From NCBI GenBank assembly GCA_020859965.1, contig JAJBVF010000523.1, positions 1 through 6,538 of the forward strand: a stretch of DNA of 6,538 bases, in the 5' to 3' direction. How positions within the stretch are numbered: position 1 is the first letter of the stretch; each line of letters opens with the position of its first letter. This DNA comes from Clostridiales bacterium. GTDB lineage: Bacteria; Bacillota; Clostridia; Lachnospirales; Lachnospiraceae. A program made the translations under genes and the position numbers. The notes beneath the pieces are model-generated. The model saw nothing but the letters and a program-made list of their open reading frames with translations. It was not told the origin of the DNA and ran no database searches. Of the stretch, positions 1-5,443 are shown piece after piece.

Positions 1-722
1 AACTCCATGGCGACCAGAGACGCATTGATCATAGTATTTTTTGAATCTCCCGGATGTACGGAAAATCCCTGAATGTCTACCGTCGCGCCTGCGGCATTAA
101 AATTTTCAAATTCAATCTCATTTTCCGCTCCGCCATCCACGGTATAGGCAAAATCCGCTCCGAATCCAACCACATCAAAGAAATCCGCTCCACGGCCGAT
201 TTCTTCATCCGGTGTGAAAGCTAAGCAAATCTTTCCATGTGGAAAATTTTCCTTCCGGACTTCCTCTGCCATTGTCAGGATTTCTGCAATCCCGGCCTTA
301 TCATCCGCTCCAAGCAGAGTATTTCCATCTGTCGTGATCAGAGTACGTCCCTTCAGATCCGTCAGATGTGGAAAATTTTTTACGGAAAGGACACGCTCTC
401 CTTTTCCAAGTGACACATTGTTCCCGTCATAGTTCGGGATCAGAGCAGGGCAAACATGTTCCCCCTGAAAGTCCGGCGCAGTATCCATATGCGCAATAAA
501 GCCGAGCGCAGGAGCTTTTTCACAGCCGGCAGTCGCCGGGATTTCCCCGTAAACGTAGCCCTTAGCATCCACCCGCACCCGGCTGATTCCAAGATCAGTC
601 ATCTCCGAAGACAATATCCCCGCCAGATCCAGCTGCCGTGCTGTCGAAGGTGTATCCTGACTCTTCGTGTCACTGGTGGTAAATATCTTTACATAGTTTA
701 ATAATCTCTCGTATGCCCGCAT
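1..722 (-). CDS. pepT: Peptidase T (tripeptide aminopeptidase), N-terminal 240 residues; C-terminus beyond left edge
   Basis: This is a cytoplasmic M20-family zinc aminopeptidase that removes the N-terminal residue of tripeptides. The readable part starts MRAYERLLNYVKIFTTSD and keeps the spacing known for enterobacterial PepT. His78 and Asp80 lie in the HMDT motif, Asp140 in GADD, Glu173/Glu174 in TPDEE, Asp196 in YTVDGG, and His223 in the SVHPG segment that begins the lid (dimerisation) domain. These are the expected metal ligands and catalytic residues, except the last His ligand near residue 379, which falls outside the window. About 165 residues should be missing, given the usual length near 405. 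The ATG at 722 is preceded by AGGAGAG at 8 nt. The gene follows proC on the same strand after 88 bp. I see no convincing terminator or promoter in that gap, so co-transcription with proA-proC is likely but inferred. Confidence 0.95.
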   Translation of the reverse strand, partial: MRAYERLLNYVKIFTTSDTKSQDTPSTARQLDLAGILSSEMTDLGISRVRVDAKGYVYGEIPATAGCEKAPALGFIAHMDTAPDFQGEHVCPALIPNYDGNNVSLGKGERVLSVKNFPHLTDLKGRTLITTDGNTLLGADDKAGIAEILTMAEEVRKENFPHGKICLAFTPDEEIGRGADFFDVVGFGADFAYTVDGGAENEIEFENFNAAGATVDIQGFSVHPGDSKNTMINASLVAME

Positions 723-730
723 TTTCCCGT

Positions 731-737
731 CTCTCCT
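731..737 (-). promoter_or_regulatory. Ribosome binding site of pepT
   Basis: AGGAGAG on the minus strand lies 8 nt before the ATG at 722. It fixes the peptidase T start, which also matches the N-terminus expected for the family. Confidence 0.7.
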
Positions 738-810
738 ACACGAAACACAAGTTCTGAAAACCTCACCACAAATGGTATTTACTCATAGCGCTATTTGCGC
801 AGATATCCGT

Positions 811-1686
811 CTATTTGGCAATCCCTGCCGTTTTGTCATAGGCCGCCTTCACCGCGTCCATCGCGGCACAGCGGAATCCGCCGCGTTCAAGCGCGTGTAC
901 GCCTGCGATCGTCGTGCCTCCCGGAGAGCATACCGCATCTTTTAATGCTCCCGGATGGCTGCCGCTCTCGAGTACCAGAGAGGCGGAACCGATCAGGGTC
1001 TGGCAGGCATACTCGATTGCCTTCGCCCTCGGCAGACCACATTCCACTGCACCGTCAGCAAGCGCTTCTATAAACAAATAGACGTATGCTGGTCCGCAGC
1101 CTGAAAGCGCACTGCCCGCATCAATCAGCTTTTCCGGTATAAAGTCAAGCACTCCGGTGCCGCCCATGATCTGACAAAACTCTCGCATTTGATCCTGATT
1201 CACTTCCGGCGAGGCGCACGCGAGCGTCATGCCTTTCTGAATGGACACCGGCGTATTCGGCATGATTCGAATCACCGGGTAGACACCACCAGCCATACGG
1301 CAGATGTCCGCGATGGAAACGCCGACCGCCATGGTCACCAGCACAAAGCCTGTCCCCGTAAGATCATTCCCGGGAAGCTCCTTTCCCGTTTCCTTCAGAT
1401 TCTCATTTGCTTTCTTTTCCCGATCATATCGCTCCCGTAAAGTCTCCTGCAGAGGCTTTAGCATCTCTTCGAGCATATTCGGCTTCACACCAAGAAAGAT
1501 AAACCTGCATTTGCGTGCCACATCCAGATTCTCGCCGACGATACAACCCAGTTCAGCAGCAAGGGACTCCGCTTTCGCGCGTGTCCGGTTAGCAAGCAGA
1601 ATCTCTGATGGTTCCATTTCTTTTACAGCGGCACGGGCAATCGCCGAGCCCATATTGCCGCAGCCGATAAAACCAAGTCTGTACAT
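811..1686 (-). CDS. proC: Pyrroline-5-carboxylate reductase with a charged linker insertion
   Basis: ProC reduces delta-1-pyrroline-5-carboxylate to L-proline with NAD(P)H, the last step of proline synthesis, in the cytoplasm. The protein (291 aa) opens with the Rossmann nucleotide-binding motif GFIGCGNMGSAI (residues 5-16), followed by GVKPN (66-70), IMPNTP (141-146), and the C-terminal signature around ALSGCGPAY (193-201) and SPGGTTIAGV (254-263). I chose the ATG at 1686 because AAAGGA lies 8 nt upstream and because the family normally begins right before the GFIGxGNM motif. The frame stays open to an ATG at 1728, but that start would overlap proA and has no good binding site. Residues about 82-113 are a hydrophilic stretch rich in Lys, Arg and Glu, where most homologs pass directly from the KP helix to the next strand. 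This makes the protein about 20-25 residues longer than the usual 265-270. proA ends 19 bp upstream. Confidence 0.97.
   Translation of the reverse strand: MYRLGFIGCGNMGSAIARAAVKEMEPSEILLANRTRAKAESLAAELGCIVGENLDVARKCRFIFLGVKPNMLEEMLKPLQETLRERYDREKKANENLKETGKELPGNDLTGTGFVLVTMAVGVSIADICRMAGGVYPVIRIMPNTPVSIQKGMTLACASPEVNQDQMREFCQIMGGTGVLDFIPEKLIDAGSALSGCGPAYVYLFIEALADGAVECGLPRAKAIEYACQTLIGSASLVLESGSHPGALKDAVCSPGGTTIAGVHALERGGFRCAAMDAVKAAYDKTAGIAK
1348..1443 (-). other. Low-complexity charged insertion within ProC (residues about 82-113)
   Basis: The segment reads as alternating acidic and basic residues (about seven of each) followed by a Gly/Asn/Thr stretch, between the KPNMLEEMLKPL helix and the conserved FVLVTMAVGVSI strand. 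Typical ProC has only a short turn here. The boundaries come from my memory of the family pattern, not from an alignment. Confidence 0.6.
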
Positions 1687-1694
1687 ATCTGTAT

Positions 1695-1700
1695 TCCTTT
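1695..1700 (-). promoter_or_regulatory. Ribosome binding site of proC
   Basis: AAAGGA on the minus strand lies 8 nt before the ATG at 1686, just beyond the proA stop codon. It decides against the in-frame upstream ATGs at 1728 and 1704. Confidence 0.7.
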
Positions 1701-1705
1701 CCATA

Positions 1706-3265
1706 TCAGCGAATATTTCCATTTCCATGGATAATATATTTGTAGGAAGTCAGCTCTTCGAGTCCCATTGGTCCTCTCGCATGCAGCTTCTGGGTAGATA
1801 TTCCCATCTCACAGCCCAGACCAAACTCTCCACCATCTGTAAAACGAGTGGATGCATTCACATAAACAGAAGAAGAATCAATGGACTGAGTAAAACGCTC
1901 CGCAGCCGACTCATCTTCTGTGATGATTGCATCCGAATGCCGGGTCGAATGAGCGGAAATGTGCGCGATCGCATCGTCCAGCGAGTCCACGACCTTTACT
2001 GCCAGCACATAATCCAGAAACTCTGTATCAAAATCCTGCGGACCGGCATGTACAAGAAACTCGTCCGTCTCTCCGGTCACACTCGCACGAAGCAGCCTCA
2101 GACGGTCTTCTGCCGGACCGGCGGAACGCACTTCCGGGAGGCCGCCCATTTCCGTCAGACTTCCTGTTTCTGTCAGACTTCCTGTTTCCGCCAAATCATC
2201 TGAATATACATTCTCTCCTCCGGATACTACGTCATGAACAGCTTCCCGATCTTCGTTTCCGGATAAAACGTTCCGATCCGCTTCCTGAAGCACAGCGAAA
2301 GCTGCGGAATCCAGCACAGAATCCTCTTCTGTCTCTCCGGTTCCATCAATATAGTCTCTCATCAATATATCAGCCGCACACTCATCCAGCCGCAGCTCCA
2401 CCGGAGGCTGCAGGTTCCGAAGGCGCTCATCGATCAGACGCTCTTTCAGTTTAGGCAGAAATTCCTGAGCGATATCCCTGTGTACCACACAGACCTCTTC
2501 CGCATTGCACACGCTCGGGCGGCTCGTCTTTGCATTCTCAATGATGGAAAGCGCCATCTCCTGATTTGCCGCACGATCCACATAGACATGGCAAATACCG
2601 GTGCCCGTCTCGATACAGCTGACCGTAGCGTTTTCTACACAGGAGCGGATCAAGCCGGCGCCGCCGCGCGGAATCAGAAGGTCCACATAACCATTCGCTG
2701 TCATCAGATCCCTTGCGCTCTGCCTCGTCGTATCCTGCACCAGCTGTACCAGATTTTCCGAAAGTCCCGCCTTTTTCAATCCTTCTCTGAGTGCGTTTGT
2801 AATCGCATTCGCGGAGAGAAACGCTTCCTTTCCGCCACGCAAAACGCAGGCATTACCGCTCTTAATACACAATGCCGCCGCATCGCTCGTGACATTCGGA
2901 CGGCTCTCATAGATAATCGCGATTACGCCAAGCGGAACTGAGCGTTTCTCTATCAGAAGCCCTTCCGGCCGCTCAATACGTTTCAAAGTCCTGCCCACCG
3001 GATCCGGCAACGCTGCCACATCCAGAATGCCTTCCGCCATCGCCTGAATACGTCCCGAAGTCAGAAGCAGGCGATCACGCATAACATCAGAAATATGCCC
3101 CATCGAGCGCTCGATGTCTTTTTTATTCTCACTCAAAATCTCATCGGAATGCCAGAGCAGAGCATCTGCCATCGCCTTCAGAGCTTCATTTTTCTGTTCC
3201 GTAGAAGCGGTCAAAAGCTCCGGAGCCGCTTCCTTTGCGTTCTCTAATATTTCCTGTGTAGTCAT
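1706..3265 (-). CDS. proA: Glutamate-5-semialdehyde dehydrogenase (gamma-glutamyl phosphate reductase) with a ~100-residue insertion
   Basis: ProA reduces gamma-glutamyl phosphate to glutamate 5-semialdehyde with NADPH, the second step of proline synthesis, in the cytoplasm. It is an aldehyde dehydrogenase-fold enzyme. Visible motifs are PLGVIAIIYESRPNVT (111-126), the nucleotide-binding segment LRGGKEA (142-148), LIPRGG (197-202), SRPSVCNAEE with the catalytic Cys253, and the C-terminal GGEFGLGCEMGISTQK region (478-493) with HARGPMGLEELTSYKY (495-510). I chose the ATG at 3265 (519 aa) because AAAGGA lies 6 nt upstream. The in-frame ATG at 3298 lacks a binding site. The family is usually about 415 residues. 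The excess sits between LDECAADIL and DFDTEFLDY, roughly residues 302-409, and the reading frame and flanking motifs are intact, so this is an insertion, not a frameshift. No proB is visible next to it. proC follows after 19 bp. Confidence 0.97.
   Translation of the reverse strand: MTTQEILENAKEAAPELLTASTEQKNEALKAMADALLWHSDEILSENKKDIERSMGHISDVMRDRLLLTSGRIQAMAEGILDVAALPDPVGRTLKRIERPEGLLIEKRSVPLGVIAIIYESRPNVTSDAAALCIKSGNACVLRGGKEAFLSANAITNALREGLKKAGLSENLVQLVQDTTRQSARDLMTANGYVDLLIPRGGAGLIRSCVENATVSCIETGTGICHVYVDRAANQEMALSIIENAKTSRPSVCNAEEVCVVHRDIAQEFLPKLKERLIDERLRNLQPPVELRLDECAADILMRDYIDGTGETEEDSVLDSAAFAVLQEADRNVLSGNEDREAVHDVVSGGENVYSDDLAETGSLTETGSLTEMGGLPEVRSAGPAEDRLRLLRASVTGETDEFLVHAGPQDFDTEFLDYVLAVKVVDSLDDAIAHISAHSTRHSDAIITEDESAAERFTQSIDSSSVYVNASTRFTDGGEFGLGCEMGISTQKLHARGPMGLEELTSYKYIIHGNGNIR
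2039..2365 (-). other. Acidic low-complexity insertion within ProA (residues about 301-409)
   Basis: The translated segment holds about 25 Asp/Glu against seven Arg and no Lys. It is rich in Gly, Ser and Thr and contains a hexapeptide repeat. In ordinary ProA this interval is only a short stretch before the conserved D-x-EFL-x-VKVV-x-S-x-DDAIAHI region, which is intact here. It is probably a surface loop and likely disordered (inference). The exact edges would need an alignment. Confidence 0.75.
2138..2191. repeat. Three-unit 18-bp tandem repeat (in-frame minisatellite) inside proA
   Basis: The plus-strand copies at 2154-2171 and 2172-2189 differ only in their last base, and the unit to their left (2136-2153) is a decayed third copy matching at about 11 of 18 positions. 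On the coding strand the array encodes AETGSL, TETGSL and TEMGGL (residues 359-376). Because the unit is a multiple of three, changes in copy number would keep the gene in frame. Confidence 0.85.
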
Positions 3266-3271
3266 ATCCGT

Positions 3272-3277
3272 TCCTTT
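3272..3277 (-). promoter_or_regulatory. Ribosome binding site of proA
   Basis: AAAGGA on the minus strand lies 6 nt before the ATG at 3265 and selects that start over the in-frame ATG at 3298. Confidence 0.7.
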
Positions 3278-3386
3278 CTGCATTTCATCCTGATACATTT
3301 ATTCGCATTCACGGTATTATTTTCACAGCTTCTTTTTACAATTCTATCTCAGCATTTCATAATATATTCAGATAAAATCCTTACTT

Positions 3387-3415
3387 ACTATACTTCTATT
3401 TTCGGCTTCTGTCAA
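3387..3415 (-). promoter_or_regulatory. Strong sigma-A-type promoter for proA-proC(-pepT), overlapping the phosphatase 3' end
   Basis: The minus strand reads TTGACA at 3415-3410, a 17-bp spacer, then TATAGT at 3392-3387. That is a perfect -35, optimal spacing and five of six -10 bases. Transcription should start near 3380, giving a leader of about 115 nt before the proA ATG. The -35 and part of the spacer lie inside the last codons and stop codon of the upstream phosphatase gene. I saw no T-box core motif or clear attenuator hairpin in the leader. Confidence 0.75.
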
Positions 3416-3893
3416 TTTTGCTTTCAGGAAAAAGAAGGCCTTCTTCCCGGAGATATTCCAGAAAACCATTGCAGCCCTCCAGCACATCAGCATAAGCAGC
3501 ATCAAAATCTCCTGTATACCATGGATCCGCGATATCACGTCCGGAACCGGAAAAGGAAAGAAATTTGTATACCTTATGTTCCGGATCTCCATGCAGCATT
3601 CTATGGAGATTCCTGATGTTCCACTCATCCATGCCGATAATGTAGTCAAAACTGTCATAATCGCGCCATGTAATTTGCTTCGCCTTATGAGGCACCAATG
3701 GGATACCGACCTCCCTGAGCTTCCTTACCGTCCCCCTGTGCGGCGGATTTCCGATCTCTTCCGTGCTGGTCGCCATCGAGTCAATATAAAATCTGTCAGC
3801 GAGCCCCTGTTCCTGAACCATATAGAAAAAAACACTCTGAGCGAGTGTGCTTCTGCAAATATTGCCGTGGCAGACGAATACTACTTTTATCAT
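3396..3893 (-). CDS. Low-molecular-weight protein tyrosine phosphatase
   Basis: This is a cytoplasmic cysteine phosphatase of the LMW-PTP/arsenate reductase fold. In bacteria such enzymes dephosphorylate phosphotyrosine proteins or small phosphorylated substrates; the partner here is unknown. The P-loop CHGNICRS holds the C-x5-R signature, with Cys8 as nucleophile and Arg14 binding phosphate. The general-acid motif DPW is at 123-125 in IADPWYTGDFD, where DPY or DPW is usual. The length of 165 aa is within the family range. I start it at the ATG at 3893 because the family begins directly before the VxFVCxGNICRS strand. The only binding site, AAGGGA, is 12 nt upstream, which is rather far. An in-frame ATG at 3914 has no binding site. 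No terminator separates it from proA (130-bp gap), so some read-through into proA is possible. It is not next to capsule or kinase genes here. Confidence 0.93.
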   Translation of the reverse strand: MIKVVFVCHGNICRSTLAQSVFFYMVQEQGLADRFYIDSMATSTEEIGNPPHRGTVRKLREVGIPLVPHKAKQITWRDYDSFDYIIGMDEWNIRNLHRMLHGDPEHKVYKFLSFSGSGRDIADPWYTGDFDAAYADVLEGCNGFLEYLREEGLLFPESKIDRSRK

Positions 3894-3937
3894 ACTTTTT
3901 CTGTATCCCTTCATAAATCGAATATTTGTCTTTACAT

Positions 3938-3966
3938 ATTGTAACTTATTTCTTGTTTTTAATCAA
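3938..3966 (-). promoter_or_regulatory. Probable promoter of the phosphatase gene
   Basis: The minus strand shows TTGATT at 3966-3961 (four of six -35 bases), a 17-bp spacer and TACAAT at 3943-3938 (five of six). The start of transcription would be near 3931, about 40 nt before the ATG at 3893. Confidence 0.6.
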
Positions 3967-3973
3967 TAAACGG

Positions 3974-3988
3974 ATGAAATACGTTCAT
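3974..3988. repeat. Small dyad upstream of the phosphatase promoter
   Basis: ATGAA and TTCAT form a perfect 5-bp inverted repeat around a 5-bp centre, 7 bp upstream of the -35 box of the phosphatase promoter. It could bind a dimeric regulator, but so short a dyad may be chance. Confidence 0.25.
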
Positions 3989-4014
3989 TTTTACAGCTTC
4001 GCCATCGGAAAAAA

Positions 4015-4055
4015 CAATTGCAAATTCATACTCATACATGCAAATCTCACAATTG
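4015..4055. repeat. Paired direct repeats upstream of the glycosidase promoter
   Basis: TGCAAAT occurs at 4019-4025 and 4039-4045, exactly 20 bp (about two helical turns) apart. CAATTG occurs at 4015-4020 and 4050-4055, the second running into the -35 box. Helically phased direct repeats upstream of a promoter resemble sites for AraC-type or similar activators. No such regulator gene is in the window, so the role is unproven. Confidence 0.35.
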
Positions 4056-4081
4056 ACGTTCCCTCTTTACTCATGTAAAAT
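4053..4081 (+). promoter_or_regulatory. Promoter of the Asp-box glycosidase gene
   Basis: TTGACG at 4053-4058 (five of six -35 bases), a 17-bp spacer and TAAAAT at 4076-4081 (five of six -10 bases) form a good sigma-A promoter. The start would be near 4088, giving a leader of about 70 nt. Confidence 0.7.
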
Positions 4082-4097
4082 GAACTCATATGCGACC

Positions 4098-4113
4098 GGT
4101 TTTGTTCAAAACC
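4098..4113. promoter_or_regulatory. Operator-like inverted repeat just downstream of the glycosidase promoter
   Basis: GGTTTT and AAAACC form a perfect 6-bp inverted repeat around GTTC, about 10-25 bp after the predicted transcription start. That is a classic position for a repressor site controlling a sugar-use gene. It could also be a weak mRNA hairpin. No run of T follows, so it is not a terminator. Confidence 0.45.
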
Positions 4114-4145
4114 TCTGCGCACAGGGACTTTCGAAATTGATAAAT

Positions 4146-4152
4146 GGGAGGT
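4146..4152 (+). promoter_or_regulatory. Ribosome binding site of the glycosidase gene
   Basis: GGGAGGT lies 6 nt before the ATG at 4159. It rules out the in-frame ATG at 4144, whose own G is part of this binding site. Confidence 0.8.
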
Positions 4153-4158
4153 ACTTTT

Positions 4159-5325
4159 ATGGCTCTGAAGCTGACGAAAGATTTTAAAGGAGTGATTTTC
4201 GCTCCACGCAAGGAAGAAATCAAGCCGGGAGGAGGCGTTCTTTATCCGCGCGTGATCGAGCTCCACTTTGCCGGGGAAGAAACCGGCACACTGCTTGCCG
4301 CGTTTGAATACTATGCGGATCGGGAACCGGCTGTGATTCCGATTTACCGGAGTACGGACGGCGGAAAGACATGGGAAAAATACAGTGAGGTCGAGGATAC
4401 TAAAAATGGATGGGGAATGCGATTTCAGCCGGTTCTGTTTGAACTGCCGCAGACCTGCAGTGATCTTCCGGCAGGGACGCTGCTGTTCGCCGGCAATTCG
4501 ATCCCGATGCAGGCGTTTGCGCCGGATAATCCTCCGGATTTCGTTGGCACCGAGCTGCAGCTCTATATCAGCCGCGACCATGGAAAGACCTGGGAATACC
4601 GCTCGACCTTTGCCTGTGGAGGCGTTCCGGTCGAGTACAACTGGGATTGTCTCGGACCGGTGTGGGAGCCATTCCTCTATATCAATGCCTATGGAGAGCT
4701 CACTGCGGTCTATTCTGATGAAAAACCGCATACCGAACGCATTCTGAACCAGTGTCTCGCTGTGATCTCCTCTCCGGATGGCGGAAAGACCTGGGGTGAG
4801 CCGCGTCTGGTAGTCGCCATCCCGGATGGCAACCGGCGCCCCGGCATGGCGATCGTCACTTCGCTTCCAAATGGAAAGTATTTTATGTGCTATGAGATTG
4901 TAAATGATCCGGATCAGGGAATTTATTTCAAGATTTCAGAGGATGGAATGGATTTCGGCGATCCTGCTCTGTATGGCACCAGAGCAGAGACTGCAGACGG
5001 AAAATTTGTCGGCAGCATGCCTTACTGTACCTGGACAAAAAATGGTGGGCCGAACGGCACCATCATTCTAAGCGGAAAGCGCGACAGCGAATGGCTTGGC
5101 CTTCGCGATCCGGGAAAATTCCTGGTCAATTACAACCTCGGTGAAGGACCGTGGGAGCAGGTTGATATGCTCGTGTCTTATGATTCCAGAATTCATCAGG
5201 CAGGATGGAGCATGGGCATGGCTGTGATTGAAAATGATACGAAGCTGATCCAGCTGGCTCCAACGCAGATGGATCCGGTGCTGATGCAGATCTCATTCGG
5301 TATCGGTATGCTCGGGACGGAGTAA
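4159..5325 (+). CDS. Asp-box (BNR) beta-propeller glycosidase, sialidase superfamily, possibly GH93-like
   Basis: The 388-residue product carries three good Asp boxes (S-x-D-x-G-x-T-W) at 65-72, 138-145 and 205-212, and a degenerate one (SEDGMDF) at 260-266. It also has the early YPRVIEL segment (29-35). This pattern marks the six-bladed propeller of sialidase-like glycosidases. The segments WEPFLYINAYGELTAVYSDE (169-188) and RPGMAIVTSLPNGKYFMCYE (227-246) remind me of GH93 exo-alpha-1,5-L-arabinanases, with Glu170 and Glu246 as candidate catalytic residues. That assignment is inference. A true sialidase arginine triad is not evident beyond Arg31. There is no signal peptide or membrane segment, so the enzyme should be cytoplasmic and act on imported oligosaccharides. 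It is the only plus-strand gene in the window, with its own promoter and operator-like dyad and no transporter beside it. Confidence 0.85.
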   Translation: MALKLTKDFKGVIFAPRKEEIKPGGGVLYPRVIELHFAGEETGTLLAAFEYYADREPAVIPIYRSTDGGKTWEKYSEVEDTKNGWGMRFQPVLFELPQTCSDLPAGTLLFAGNSIPMQAFAPDNPPDFVGTELQLYISRDHGKTWEYRSTFACGGVPVEYNWDCLGPVWEPFLYINAYGELTAVYSDEKPHTERILNQCLAVISSPDGGKTWGEPRLVVAIPDGNRRPGMAIVTSLPNGKYFMCYEIVNDPDQGIYFKISEDGMDFGDPALYGTRAETADGKFVGSMPYCTWTKNGGPNGTIILSGKRDSEWLGLRDPGKFLVNYNLGEGPWEQVDMLVSYDSRIHQAGWSMGMAVIENDTKLIQLAPTQMDPVLMQISFGIGMLGTE

Positions 5326-5357
5326 ATCCGCGGTATGAAGAAAAACATGGCATTGAT

Positions 5358-5380
5358 GGTGGCTGACCCGCCTTGTTCTT
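5358..5380 (+). terminator. Weak candidate terminator after the glycosidase gene
   Basis: GGTGG and CCGCC can form a 5-bp stem (one G-T wobble) with a CTGAC loop, followed by TTGTTCTT. It is the only hairpin-plus-T candidate I found in the 118-bp convergent gap, and it is too weak to rely on. Confidence 0.25.
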
Positions 5381-5443
5381 CCGGCTCTGATGAATTATCT
5401 GCGAAAAGGTACAGCTGCGATGAACGCTGAAAAAAGAAAAATG

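Noticed and set aside
785..794. Perfect 10-bp palindrome ATAGCGCTAT in the proC-pepT gap
   Set aside because: There is no T-run for a terminator and no promoter nearby to make it an operator. A palindrome of this size can occur by chance.
1687..1728. Longer ProC start at 1728 overlapping proA
   Set aside because: It has no ribosome binding site and would add 14 residues before the Rossmann motif that homologs lack. The ATG at 1686 has AAAGGA at 8 nt.
1304..2203. Long plus-strand open frame (299 codons) antisense to proC and proA
   Set aside because: It lies opposite two clearly conserved genes, has no good binding site, and its Ser/Arg-rich product resembles no family I recognise. It is a shadow frame.
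3266..3386. Possible T-box or attenuator in the proA leader (an AATACCGTG stretch loosely resembles the T-box core)
   Set aside because: The conserved TGGNACCGCG core is absent, I see no antiterminator/terminator pair, and the leader is too short for a standard T-box.
3368..3658. Minus-strand open frame overlapping the phosphatase in another frame
   Set aside because: The phosphatase reading frame carries the C-x5-R and DPW motifs, so this frame is a shadow.
3991..4731. Minus-strand open frame (246 codons) antisense to the glycosidase gene
   Set aside because: The plus-strand gene has Asp boxes, a promoter and a strong ribosome binding site. The antisense product shows no family features.
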